Assembly (NCBI RefSeq): GCF_004346195.1
Contig: NZ_SMAK01000005.1
Coordinates: 1 to 64,000 of the forward strand
DNA length: 64,000 bases
Direction: 5' to 3'
DNA from: Tepidamorphus gemmatus
Lineage (GTDB): Bacteria > Pseudomonadota > Alphaproteobacteria > Rhizobiales > Tepidamorphaceae
The position numbers were made by a program, and so were the translations under genes. A model generated the notes under the pieces. The model was not told the DNA's origin. It saw only the letters and a list, made by a program, of their open reading frames with translations, and ran no database searches. Positions 51,024 to 60,122 of this stretch are shown here, in pieces. How positions within the stretch are numbered: the first letter of the stretch is position 1; the number at the start of each line of letters is the position of its first letter.

Positions 51024-52447
51024 TGACCGGGCGTTTCGGCACCTGGCCGATCACCGTCCGCGTCGTGCTCGTGACCGCCGCCCTGATGATCCTGCTCGGT
51101 GTCATCGCCTCGCAGCAGGTTCTGTCCACCCTCGGCCGGCTCCAGAATGACCGCCTGCAGGAATTCGCCCGGCTGCACCTCGAGGGGCTGGCCGTGGCGC
51201 TCGGTCCCTTCGCCTTGCACAAGGACATCTGGGAAGTCTACGACACACTCGACCGCGCCCGCATCAGTGCCTCGGGAGAGCGCATCCGCCTGACGGTCGT
51301 GGCTGACGAAAACGGCCGGGTCCTCGCTGCGACGGATCCGGTCCGCGCGCCGATCGACGCGTCGATCGAGGCGTTTTCGAACGGGGCACACGCCATCGAC
51401 GACGTGACCGCCGGCAGTGGCGAATCGGTCGTCCGCGTTGCCGCACCACTGGTGGTCCAGGGACGCAATGTCGGCCTCGTGGTATCGGAACTCGATATCA
51501 GCGACCTCGTGGCCGAGCGCCGGACCGCGACCCTGGCGCTTCTCGCCGGCAATGCCGCGGCGACGGTCATCGTCGTGCTCGCCGGCTACATCGCCGTGGC
51601 GCGCATTCTCGAACCGATCGAGCTGCTGGCCCGCCACATGGGCGAGGCGGGCGATGCACCGCGCCCGATTCCCGAGGCGGCGATCCCGCGCTCGGATACC
51701 CTCCTGTCCAGATTGCTGCGCAATTTCAATGACATGGCCGGAGCCATCGACGCGCGTCGGGAGGTCGAACGCCGTCTTGCGGAACGCGAGCGCTTCGTCA
51801 GTCTGGGTCGTCTGGCGTCTTCTCTTGCCCACGAGATCAACAATCCGCTCGGCGGTCTCGTCAATGCCGCCGATACGATCCGCGCCTATGCGGATCGGCC
51901 GGAGGTCGTCCGACGATCAGCCGATCTCCTCGACCGCGGGTTGCGACACCTGCGCGACGTGAGCCGGGTAATCCTCGAGGAGAACCGGCTGGATCGGTCG
52001 GCACGTCCCCTGTCATCCACCGATTTCGATGACCTGCGGCTGCTGTTCGAGCCCGAGACCGTGCGTCGCCGGCAGCGGCTGGGTTGGCAGATTCCGCCCC
52101 CTCAGGAATTGGTCGGGCACTATCCGTCGGCTGCGATACGGCAGATTTCGCTCAATCTGCTCCTGAACGCCGCATCGGCAGCACCGGAGGGAGGCGAGGT
52201 ATCATTCACCGTCGCCTGCACCTGCGACCATCTCCATCTCACCGTCACCGACAACGGGCCCGGGCTGTCGCCCGCCGCGCTCGATCGCCTGGTCTCGGCC
52301 GCGCCGCTGGCACCGGGGGGCGGGGTCGGGCTGCGCCTGGTGAGGGATCTGGTGCTCGGTCTCGACGGCGACATCCTTCATGAACGCCGTGACGGACGAA
52401 CCCTGATCAGGGTCATCGTGCCCAGTCGGGAACAAGCATCATGCTGA
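51020..52447 (+). CDS. aioS: Sensor histidine kinase AioS
   Basis: The protein has 475 residues and starts MMTGRFGTWPITVRVVLVTA. Two membrane helices (about 12-35 and 175-200) enclose a periplasmic sensing region. A HAMP-like segment, the H-box (LASSLAHEINNPLGGLVNAAD), N-box (LNLLLNAASAAP) and ATP-binding G-boxes (VTDNGPGLSP, GGVGLRLVRDL) follow. It should phosphorylate AioR when AioX reports arsenite. It overlaps aioX by four bases and aioR by seven. Confidence 0.87.
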   Translation: MMTGRFGTWPITVRVVLVTAALMILLGVIASQQVLSTLGRLQNDRLQEFARLHLEGLAVALGPFALHKDIWEVYDTLDRARISASGERIRLTVVADENGRVLAATDPVRAPIDASIEAFSNGAHAIDDVTAGSGESVVRVAAPLVVQGRNVGLVVSELDISDLVAERRTATLALLAGNAAATVIVVLAGYIAVARILEPIELLARHMGEAGDAPRPIPEAAIPRSDTLLSRLLRNFNDMAGAIDARREVERRLAERERFVSLGRLASSLAHEINNPLGGLVNAADTIRAYADRPEVVRRSADLLDRGLRHLRDVSRVILEENRLDRSARPLSSTDFDDLRLLFEPETVRRRQRLGWQIPPPQELVGHYPSAAIRQISLNLLLNAASAAPEGGEVSFTVACTCDHLHLTVTDNGPGLSPAALDRLVSAAPLAPGGGVGLRLVRDLVLGLDGDILHERRDGRTLIRVIVPSREQASC

Positions 52448-53655
52448 AGGGACGCTATCTCGTGCTCATCGAGGACGACACCCTGATGGGCAGTTCGCTC
52501 GTCCAGCGCCTCGAGCTCGAAGGGGCAACGGTCACCTGGCTCAGGCAGGTCGTCCGCGGCATCGCGGCCGTCCGAACCCCACGCCGACCCGTCGACGCGG
52601 TGATCTGTGACATCCGCCTTCCTGACGGCACCGGCGAGGACATCTTCAGCGCGGTCTCCCGTTCGATGGCACCTCCGCCATTCCTGTTCATCACCGGTCA
52701 AGGCGAAATCGATCAGGCGGTGCGGCTGTTGCGGGCCGGTGCCGCCGATTACCTGACCAAACCGTTCGACCTTCCGACCTTCCTGCAGCGCCTGTCGCTG
52801 GTCATGCGCCCGGACGTTGCCAACGACATGCCTCCGCAAGCCGGCATCTCCCTGCTGGCGCGCCAGGTCGATTCCCTGGTCCTCGCCGCCGCCCGGCATG
52901 ACATGCCGGTCCTGATCCGCGGTCAGAGAGGGCTCGGCAAGGCCCGCCTGGCCCGTCGCATCCACGAGCTTTCGGACCGCAGGCTGGCGCCCCTCGTCAC
53001 CATCGATGTCTTCCGCGACGAGTCCGGCGAGCGAGCCATCGCGGCTGCGCTCGACGCAGCCTCGGAGGGAACGCTGTTCGTCAACGGGATCGGCCGGCTC
53101 GATCCGGCCGCGCAGCGCCGGCTGATGGCCGCCATCGGACAGGTGGACGTTCGGGTGATCGGTACTTGCGGGACGCGGATCGACGAGAAGATCGCCGCCG
53201 GCCGGTTCCGGTCGGACCTGCATTGCGCCCTGGTCGCCAACGAAATCGTCGTACCGCCGCTGTCACAGCGCATCGAGGATGCCGTATGGCTCGCCGGACA
53301 GATGTTCCAGGCCTTCGGTCCGCGACGACAGACCAGGTTGAAGGGACTGTCCGAGCTTGCCCTTGCTGCCATCCGCGATCACGACTGGCCGGGTAACGGC
53401 CGGGAGGTGAGGTCGCGCCTGCTGCGCGCCATCGACGCTGCGCGCGGCGAATGGATCTATCCCGCCGACCTCTTTCCGGAGTTCAACCTCGACGATCGCG
53501 AGGTGCTGACACTCGCCGATGCACGCGAGCGGGCGGAACGGCGCCAGATCCTGAAGGTGCTCGCCCAGACCGGCGGTCAGATCGGCGAGGCCGCCCGCCT
53601 GCTGAAGGTGTCGCGCACGACGCTCTGGGAGAAGATGCAGAAGCTGGGAATCTGA
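52441..53655 (+). CDS. aioR: Response regulator AioR with degenerate AAA+ domain
   Basis: The protein has 404 residues. The receiver domain has acidic pocket LIEDD and phospho-acceptor Asp57 (VICDIRLPDG), with Lys in DYLTKPFD. The middle resembles an NtrC-type sigma-54 activator, but Walker A is GQRGLGKA, the Walker B Asp-Glu is replaced (GTLFVNGIG for GTLFLDEIG), and the segment that should carry the GAFTGA loop is missing. A Fis-type helix-turn-helix ends the protein (GQIGEAARLLKVSRTTLWEKM). It should bind DNA upstream of aioB, but classical sigma-54 activation by ATP hydrolysis looks unlikely. Confidence 0.85.
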   Translation: MLKGRYLVLIEDDTLMGSSLVQRLELEGATVTWLRQVVRGIAAVRTPRRPVDAVICDIRLPDGTGEDIFSAVSRSMAPPPFLFITGQGEIDQAVRLLRAGAADYLTKPFDLPTFLQRLSLVMRPDVANDMPPQAGISLLARQVDSLVLAAARHDMPVLIRGQRGLGKARLARRIHELSDRRLAPLVTIDVFRDESGERAIAAALDAASEGTLFVNGIGRLDPAAQRRLMAAIGQVDVRVIGTCGTRIDEKIAAGRFRSDLHCALVANEIVVPPLSQRIEDAVWLAGQMFQAFGPRRQTRLKGLSELALAAIRDHDWPGNGREVRSRLLRAIDAARGEWIYPADLFPEFNLDDREVLTLADARERAERRQILKVLAQTGGQIGEAARLLKVSRTTLWEKMQKLGI

Positions 53656-53665
53656 GCCGACTGTC

Positions 53666-53683
53666 TGTTCGGAATTCCGAACA
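53666..53683. promoter_or_regulatory. Perfect 18-bp palindrome upstream of aioB
   Basis: TGTTCGGAATTCCGAACA is an exact palindrome 11 bases after the aioR stop and about 120 bases before aioB. It is the best candidate for an AioR dimer site. A second, smaller inverted repeat, TTGGG-AGA-CCCAA, lies at 53712-53724. The only GG-N10-GC pair in the spacer would start transcription at the aioB start codon, so no proper sigma-54 promoter is visible. Confidence 0.6.
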
Positions 53684-53802
53684 TCGACGATCATTCAATT
53701 ATTTCAGATATTTGGGAGACCCAATCGGGTTCTGTCCGATCCCCCTGGGGCCGTCTGTCTCCGCTAGACTCGGCGTCACATCAGCTTGGGGAGGAGATGA
53801 CC

Positions 53803-54327
53803 ATGAAATGTTACCGGCTGGTCGATGTCGGCCGCCGCGAGTTCCTGCGCGGCGGCCTGTTTGGCGCCGCAGGAGCGGCAGCGGCGACGGTCATGCCCGC
53901 GGCATCGGCACGGGCGGAGGGGCTCGCGCGGGTGAGCTATCCGTCCAACAGGCTCGCGAACATCGCGGATCTGAAGGTCGACGAACCCGTCGAGATCGCC
54001 TATCCCGACCCGGACAGCCCCGGCGTGCTGCTCAAGCTCGGCAAGGCCGTCCCTGGTGGGGTCGGGCCGGACGGCGATATCGTCGCCTTCTCGATCCTGT
54101 GCCCGCACAAGGGCTGGCTTCTGACCTACAACGCCGGCGACCGCACCCTGAACTGCCCGGGCCACTACTCGCGCTTCGATTGCGAAGCCGGTGGCCAACA
54201 GACCTGGGGCCATGCGACGCAGAACCTGCCGCAGTTCGAGCTGCGGATCGACGCTCAGGGCGACATCTACGCCGAGGGCGTGGATGAACTGATCTACGGC
54301 CGCCTGTCGAACGTGCTGAGTGCGTGA
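53803..54327 (+). CDS. aioB: Arsenite oxidase small subunit AioB (Rieske protein)
   Basis: The protein has 174 residues. A twin-arginine signal (GRREFLRGGLFGAAGAA) directs folded export with its partner. The Rieske 2Fe-2S ligands are in CPHKGWLLTYN (C-x-H) and CPGHYSRFDC (C-x2-H), followed by the typical QQTWGHATQNLPQFEL. It passes electrons from the molybdenum subunit to the respiratory chain. ATG at 53803 sits eight bases after GGAGG; ATG at 53797 is too close to it. It is followed after 14 bases by aioA. Confidence 0.93.
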   Translation: MKCYRLVDVGRREFLRGGLFGAAGAAAATVMPAASARAEGLARVSYPSNRLANIADLKVDEPVEIAYPDPDSPGVLLKLGKAVPGGVGPDGDIVAFSILCPHKGWLLTYNAGDRTLNCPGHYSRFDCEAGGQQTWGHATQNLPQFELRIDAQGDIYAEGVDELIYGRLSNVLSA

Positions 54328-54341
54328 AGGGGGGAGTGGAC

Positions 54342-56807
54342 ATGACCTACAAGCGCTTCACCGACCGCCTGCCCATCATCCCTGCGGACGCCAAGGAGTT
54401 CAACGTCACCTGCCACTACTGCATCGTCGGCTGCGGCTACAAGGCCTATACTTGGCCGCTCAACAGGCAGGGCGGCCTGGCACCGGCCGAAAACAAGTTC
54501 GGTGTCGACCTGCGTGAGCAGCAGCCGCTCGAGACCGAGGCCTGGTACGCGCCGTCCATGTACAATGTCGTCAAGCAGAACGGCCGCGACGTGCATCTGG
54601 TCATCAAGCCCGACGTGAACTGTGTCGTGAACTCGGGCCTGGGGTCCGTTCGCGGCGCCCGGATGGCGGAGAACCGGCGGTCCGACGTCACCGGTACCCA
54701 GCAGCAACGTCTTACCGATCCGATGGTCTGGCGATACGGCACCTGGCAACCGACGACCTGGGACGATGCGCTGGATCTTGTCGCCCGCGTCACCGCCCGA
54801 TTCATCGACATGGACAATGAAGATGATCTCTTCGTCTCCATGTTCGATCATGGCGGCAGCGCCGGCGGCTACGAGAACACCTGGGGCACTGGCAAGCTCT
54901 ACTTCGGCGCGATGAAGGTTCGGAACTGCCGGATCCACAATCGACCCGCCTACAATTCCGAGGTGCACTCCTCGCGCGACATGGGTGTCGATGAACTCAA
55001 TTATGCCTACGAGGACTATACCCTCACAGACACGATCATGATCGTCGGCGCCAACCCGCTCGAATGCCAGACCAATCTTTTCCTCAACCATATGGTGCCG
55101 GGTCTGCGCAATGGCGCCAAGGCGATCATCATCGATCCGCGCAGAACGGTGACGGTCCGCGCCTGCGAGGAAGCGGCCGGAGCAGAGAATGTGCTGCACC
55201 TGCAGCCGAACTCGGGAACCGACCTGGCCCTGCTGAATGCGATGTTCACCTATATCGCCGATCAGGGCTGGGTGGACCGCGACTTCATCGCCGCCTCGAC
55301 GTTTGCGGACGGCATCGCGGTACCGGAGGACAGCGCACATCCGGCAGCGCTCGGCAGTTTCGACAGGGCGCGCGAAGCCTGCCGCATGTCGATCGCAGAA
55401 GCCGCCGGCATCTGCGGTCTTGCCGAGGCCGACATAATAAAGGCCGCCGAATGGTATGCGCGGCCGCACGAGGACGGCAGCCGCCGCAAGGCGGTCATCG
55501 CCTACGAGAAGGGAATCATCTGGGGCAACGACAATTACCGGACGATCGGTGCCCTGGTGAACCTGGCGCTCGCGACCGGCAACATCGGCCGCGAGGGCGG
55601 CGGCGTCTGCCGGCTGGGCGGCCATCAGGAGGGCTATTTCCGGCCGTCGGACGCTTTCATCGGCCGCCCCGCCCCCTATTTCGATCAGCTGCTGACATCC
55701 GGTCGGGGTCGCGTCCACCACATCTGGGCCTGCGACCACTACAAGACCACGCTCAACGCCTCCGTCTTCAAGCGGGAATACAACCGTCGCACCAACATGG
55801 TGAAGGAGGCGATGGATTCGGCCGCCGGTGCAACCCGCGAGGAGCTGGTGAGCGCCATCGAGGGCGCCATCCGCGCCGGCGGCCTGTTCTCGGTCAATGT
55901 CGACATCATCCACAGTCAGATCGGCCAGGCGGCACATGTCATTCTGCCGGCCTGCGAATCCGGGGAGATGAACCTCACCTCGATGAACGGCGAGCGGCGG
56001 TTGCGGCTCGTCGAGCGCTACATGGATCCGCCCGGACAGGCGATGCCTGACTGCCTGATCGCGGCCCGTCTGGCCAATCATCTCGAGCGGGTCCTGACCG
56101 AGGAAGGCCGAACCGAGTATGCGGCCCGGTTCAAGGGCTTCGACTGGCAGTCGGAGGAAGACGCCTTCATGGACGGCTATCACCAGGCCAATCCCGAGGT
56201 GACTTATGAACGCCTCCGCGCAATGGGCAACAACGGCGTGCAGGAGCCGGTCGTCGGCTACAAGGATGGCAAGCTCATCGGTACGGTTCGGCTCTATGCC
56301 GACGGCGTCTTCACCCGGCATGGACGTGCGGATGGCAAGGCGCTGTTCTGCCTCGGCGGATGGCGGGGACTGCAGGCTCCCGGAAAGGCCCAACAGAAGG
56401 CGAATTATCGGTTCCTGATCAACAACGGACGATCGAACATCAACTGGCAGAACTGGTTCCTTGACCAGGACAATGATTTCGTGATCGACCGCTTCCCGTT
56501 GCCATTCCTGCAGATCAACCCCGATGACGCTGCCGAACTCGGCGTGAACAACGGCGACATGGTCGAAGTCTACAACGATGTCGGCGCAACCCAGGCGATG
56601 ATCTATATCGAACCGACGGCGCGCCGAAACGAGACGTTCATGCTGTTCGGTGCGCCATCCGGCACCCAGGGCAATGTCATCAATGCCGGCGTGAACGAAC
56701 TCATCCTGCCGAACTACAAGCAGACCTGGGCGAACATACGCAAGATCGCCGATGCCAGCCCGGCCACGGCGCCGCTCAGCTTCAAGTCGTGGGAGGTAAG
56801 GCTCTGA
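54342..56807 (+). CDS. aioA: Arsenite oxidase large subunit AioA (molybdopterin)
   Basis: The protein has 821 residues, the usual length. The 3Fe-4S cluster ligands are Cys24, Cys27 and Cys31 (CHYCIVGC). Molybdopterin-binding regions of the DMSO-reductase superfamily follow, with AioA-specific stretches MFDHGGSAGGYENTWGTGKLYF, NCRIHNRPAYNSE and GQAAHVILPACESGEMNLTS. It oxidises arsenite to arsenate in the periplasm. It has no signal of its own and is carried by the Tat signal of AioB. The start at 54342 has GGGGGGAG six bases upstream. Confidence 0.96.
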   Translation: MTYKRFTDRLPIIPADAKEFNVTCHYCIVGCGYKAYTWPLNRQGGLAPAENKFGVDLREQQPLETEAWYAPSMYNVVKQNGRDVHLVIKPDVNCVVNSGLGSVRGARMAENRRSDVTGTQQQRLTDPMVWRYGTWQPTTWDDALDLVARVTARFIDMDNEDDLFVSMFDHGGSAGGYENTWGTGKLYFGAMKVRNCRIHNRPAYNSEVHSSRDMGVDELNYAYEDYTLTDTIMIVGANPLECQTNLFLNHMVPGLRNGAKAIIIDPRRTVTVRACEEAAGAENVLHLQPNSGTDLALLNAMFTYIADQGWVDRDFIAASTFADGIAVPEDSAHPAALGSFDRAREACRMSIAEAAGICGLAEADIIKAAEWYARPHEDGSRRKAVIAYEKGIIWGNDNYRTIGALVNLALATGNIGREGGGVCRLGGHQEGYFRPSDAFIGRPAPYFDQLLTSGRGRVHHIWACDHYKTTLNASVFKREYNRRTNMVKEAMDSAAGATREELVSAIEGAIRAGGLFSVNVDIIHSQIGQAAHVILPACESGEMNLTSMNGERRLRLVERYMDPPGQAMPDCLIAARLANHLERVLTEEGRTEYAARFKGFDWQSEEDAFMDGYHQANPEVTYERLRAMGNNGVQEPVVGYKDGKLIGTVRLYADGVFTRHGRADGKALFCLGGWRGLQAPGKAQQKANYRFLINNGRSNINWQNWFLDQDNDFVIDRFPLPFLQINPDDAAELGVNNGDMVEVYNDVGATQAMIYIEPTARRNETFMLFGAPSGTQGNVINAGVNELILPNYKQTWANIRKIADASPATAPLSFKSWEVRL

Positions 56808-56814
56808 ACCCAAC

Positions 56815-56849
56815 GGGCCGCGCGCCCAGCCTTCGCGCGCGGCCCTTGT
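56815..56849 (+). terminator. Terminator after aioA
   Basis: GGGCCGCGCGC and GCGCGCGGCCC form a perfect 11-bp stem with a 9-base loop eight bases after the aioA stop, followed by TTGTCAT. The GC-rich stem with a short T-bearing tail fits an intrinsic terminator of the aio operon. It separates aioA from the convergent TPP-enzyme gene. Confidence 0.7.
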
Positions 56850-57088
56850 CATCACTCAGCGCAATTCCCGCAGACGGGGAACCGGTTCGCCATCGAGGTA
56901 TTGCTTGGAAACACGTCGAAGCGGATCATCCGGTCCCGGCACCGGGTAACCGTTGCGGGACACCCCTCGTCCTGGCGTCACCGTCAGGGCAGCCCGGTCG
57001 CGGACGGGCGGCCTCTGGCCGTCGCAGCGAGACGGCCTGCTTGTCCGCCATCCCCCAGCCGGTGTCCGGAGCGTCGTCCTCGGCCTCG

Positions 57089-58960
57089 TCAGTCCCGCAC
57101 GAGCCGACGGCCGAAGGTGGGCGCCACCTCGGGAATCGGCGGCATCTGCCAGGTACCGGTGATCGGAATGCCGGTGTCGCGGTTGATCACCACATCGAGT
57201 ACGGTCGGCACGTCGGAGCCGATCGCCTCGGCATAGGCGTCGGCGAACTCGTCGGGGTGCTCGATGCGGATGCCGCGCCCGCCCATCGCCTCGGTCATCC
57301 GGACGAAATCCGGATTCCACAGTTCGCCGGTACTCTCCTTGATGAAGCTGGTGCCAAGCTCGCGGCCACCGAGATAGGCACGCTGCAGGTCGCGGATCGT
57401 GCCGATGGCATAGTTGTTGAGCAGCACCCAGACCGCCGGCAGGCCGTATTCGACGGCCGTCGCCACCGCGTGCGGCGTCATCATGAAGCCGCCGTCGCCG
57501 CACAGCGTCACGCACGGACTGTGGGGTCGCGCCAGGCGGGCGCCGAGCACGCCGCAGACGCCGAAGCCCATCGCCGCGAACCCGCCGGCGGTCATGTGGT
57601 TGCCTGGCGTCCGCACCTCCCAGTACTGTTCCGACCAGACCTGGCAATTGCCGACGTCGTCGACCATCACCGTGTCCGGCGGCGACAGGCGGTTCATCTC
57701 GGCAAGGATGCGGCGCGGCTCGATCGGGGTCTCGCGGCTCGTGCTGTAAGGCGCACAGAAGTTGCGCCACTCGGACTGCCAGCCGGCGATTTCCTGCCGC
57801 CACCCCGCCGTGTCGGCGCGCCGACCACGGCTGCGGGCAGCCGTCAGCAGCTTGCCGAGGAACTCCTTCGCGTCCGCCGTGATCCCCAGTTCGACGGGAT
57901 AGTTGCGACCGATCTCGTTGTCGTCGATGTCGACCTGGATCAGCCGGGTCGGTGGGATGTTGTAGACATAGCCCTTGATCCAGGATCCGGTGTGCAGGTC
58001 GTTGAAGCGGGCGCCGATCGCAAGGATGACGTCGGCGTTGCGCGCAGCTTCCGTCGCCGGATATTCGCCCCAGACGCCGCCGACGCCAAGATGCAGGTAA
58101 TGATCGTGCGGCAGCGCGCCCTTGCCCATGAAACTCGTGTAGACTGGAATGTCGAGCTGTTCGGCGACCGCCCTGAGCTCGCCGAACGCCCCGGCAACCC
58201 GAATGCCGCCACCGGCAAGGATCAACGGCTTGCGGCCCCCCAGCATGAGGTCGAGCACCCGGGACACGGTCATGTCCGACAGGCCCATCCGCCAGCCGCC
58301 GCCGGCACCGTTGGTGTGCGGCTCCGGTACCGACACCGGAGAGGTCTCGATATAGAGATTGTACGGCATGTCGATATGGACGGGGCCCGGCCGGCCCGAC
58401 CGCATCAGGGCGAAGGCTTCGGGCAGCGCCACACACAGATCCTCGACCCGCTCGATGCGGAACGACTTCTTCACGATCGGCGCGAACAGCGATGACATGG
58501 TGCCGTTGTAACGGTAGTCGTCCTGCAGCGCCCCGGAGTTGAGCTGTGTCGTCGGGACGTTGCCGGTGATCACCAGGAAGGCGGAATTGTCGTAGAAGGC
58601 GTTCGCCACCGAGATCATCAGGTTCATCGGCCCGGGCCCCGTCGAGGCGTAGACCACAAGCGGCTTGCCGGTGAGGCGGAAATAGACATCGGCCATGAAT
58701 CCTGCTGCCTGCTCGATACGCGGGCTGATATGGCGGATGCGGTCGGTCTGCCTGTAGATGCCATCGAGCAGCCCGATGGCACCGTGCCCCGCGTAGCCGA
58801 GGATCACCGGCACCCCCTCCCTGACAAGGTACTCGGCAATGATGTCGGTGCCGCGCATCTCGTTGCTGCCGGCCATGCCGCTGTAGCTGCGCGAGGGCGA
58901 GAAACTTCCGTACGAACCGCCGAACCGCGAGGTCGAGCGGTATTGCGAACGCCGGTCCAT
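57089..58960 (-). CDS. Acetolactate synthase-like TPP-dependent enzyme
   Basis: The protein has 623 residues. The N-terminal TPP-binding part has VREGVPVILGYAGHGAIGLL and the catalytic glutamate in RIEQAAGFMADVYF. STGPGPMNLM, a central FAD/ADP-type domain (PLILAGGGIRVAGA) and the C-terminal diphosphate motif GDGGFMMTPHAVATAVEYGL...NN follow. Members decarboxylate 2-oxo acids and join or transfer the fragment. The substrate is unknown. The start at 58960 has GGGAGG six bases upstream, and a Ser/Arg/Tyr-rich leader (RSTSRFGGSYGSFSPSRSYS) precedes the core. Confidence 0.88.
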   Translation of the reverse strand: MDRRSQYRSTSRFGGSYGSFSPSRSYSGMAGSNEMRGTDIIAEYLVREGVPVILGYAGHGAIGLLDGIYRQTDRIRHISPRIEQAAGFMADVYFRLTGKPLVVYASTGPGPMNLMISVANAFYDNSAFLVITGNVPTTQLNSGALQDDYRYNGTMSSLFAPIVKKSFRIERVEDLCVALPEAFALMRSGRPGPVHIDMPYNLYIETSPVSVPEPHTNGAGGGWRMGLSDMTVSRVLDLMLGGRKPLILAGGGIRVAGAFGELRAVAEQLDIPVYTSFMGKGALPHDHYLHLGVGGVWGEYPATEAARNADVILAIGARFNDLHTGSWIKGYVYNIPPTRLIQVDIDDNEIGRNYPVELGITADAKEFLGKLLTAARSRGRRADTAGWRQEIAGWQSEWRNFCAPYSTSRETPIEPRRILAEMNRLSPPDTVMVDDVGNCQVWSEQYWEVRTPGNHMTAGGFAAMGFGVCGVLGARLARPHSPCVTLCGDGGFMMTPHAVATAVEYGLPAVWVLLNNYAIGTIRDLQRAYLGGRELGTSFIKESTGELWNPDFVRMTEAMGGRGIRIEHPDEFADAYAEAIGSDVPTVLDVVINRDTGIPITGTWQMPPIPEVAPTFGRRLVRD

Positions 58961-59372
58961 GCCATGCCTCCCAGACGGCCTCTGCGGGCGGTCCCGGAAG
59001 CCTAGCGCCGCTACGGAAAGCCGGCAATCATCCGCAGATTGCCGGTCGTCGCGATGTCGCCTCCGGCAGGTCCGACCGATCGGGATGGGCTGGGAAGAGG
59101 GATGGGAGACAGCGGAATTGGGGTCGCGATCGACGCTGCCTCCCACCCAGTCCGGGCTGACTACGCACGACCAGATGCCAGCCTGCCACATCCCCCTGCA
59201 AGCCTGCTGCCAGGTAGGGTTAACGTGACTCGACCCAACATCTGGTGGTCATCTGGGGTAGCCGCTACTGCATGGTGGGCAGCGGCCGCGGCCGGCGGCC
59301 AACCCGCGTCGCATTCTGCAAGCCATTTCGCAATTTGCGACGGGCCCGGTCGGGAACGCAGGCGTTGGCCGC

Positions 59373-60104
59373 CTACTCAGCGGCTTCGCGACGGCCGCGG
59401 GCATCGCTGTCCAGCCAGAGGCTCAGGAAGTTCTCGAGCCAGCGACGGATCTCCGGATCGTAGACCGACCGCCCCTCGAAGTGGCGGGCCCTCGCCTGGG
59501 CGCCGGGCATGGCCAGCCGTTCGGCGCCGCGCACCGTCCAGCGATGCATCATCGCCAAGGTCAGCTCGGCATGGAATTGTATGCCGTAGGCGCACGGCCC
59601 CACGGCAATCGCCTGGTTGCGGAACATGTCGCCGGTGGCCAGCAGACGCGCACCGCGCGGCACCTCGAAGCCTTCACGGTGCCACTGGTAGACCATGTGC
59701 GGCCAGGGGCCGAGCGAGCGGCCTTCCGGTGTCGGATAGATCGGATAGTAGCCAACCTCGGCGCAGCCGTCGCGGTGCGGTTCGACCTTGCCGCCGAGTG
59801 TGCGCACCATCTGCTGGGCGCCCAGGCAGATGCCGAGGAACGGCGCCTGTTCCTTTAGCGGAATGTTGATCCAGTCGATCTCGCGGCGGATGTAGTCGAG
59901 ATCGTCGTTGGCGCTCATCGGGCCGCCGAAGATGATCGCCCCCGCATGACCATCCATCGTCTCGGGCAGCGGATCGCCAAGCACGGGGCGGCGGATGTCG
60001 AGCGCGTAGCCGCGCGCCGCGAGGATCTGGCCGATCCGGCCGGGCGTCGAGGTCTCCTGGTGAAGGACGATCAGGATCGTCTCGGTCTGGATGGTGCTGC
60101 GCAT
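59373..60104 (-). CDS. Class I glutamine amidotransferase-like protein
   Basis: The protein has 243 residues. The catalytic cysteine is in FLGICLGAQQMVRTLGG, and the His/Glu pair in GIQFHAELTLAMMHRW. AIIFGGPMSANDDLDYIRREIDWI completes the GMP-synthase-like GATase fold. Stand-alone members hydrolyse gamma-glutamyl amides or act as glutaminase units. It follows an SDR gene on the same strand by 18 bases and likely belongs to the same unit. The acceptor substrate is not known. Confidence 0.87.
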   Translation of the reverse strand: MRSTIQTETILIVLHQETSTPGRIGQILAARGYALDIRRPVLGDPLPETMDGHAGAIIFGGPMSANDDLDYIRREIDWINIPLKEQAPFLGICLGAQQMVRTLGGKVEPHRDGCAEVGYYPIYPTPEGRSLGPWPHMVYQWHREGFEVPRGARLLATGDMFRNQAIAVGPCAYGIQFHAELTLAMMHRWTVRGAERLAMPGAQARARHFEGRSVYDPEIRRWLENFLSLWLDSDARGRREAAE

Positions 60105-60122
60105 GGCCTCGGGGCGCCACTA

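Noticed and set aside
53770-53800. Sigma-54 promoter GG-N10-GC before aioB
   Set aside because: The transcript would begin at the start codon and lose the ribosome-binding site; other bases of the consensus do not match.
56856-59027. 723-residue minus-strand frame over the TPP gene
   Set aside because: It is the wrong frame of the TPP-enzyme gene; the true frame ending at 57089 carries the TPP motifs.
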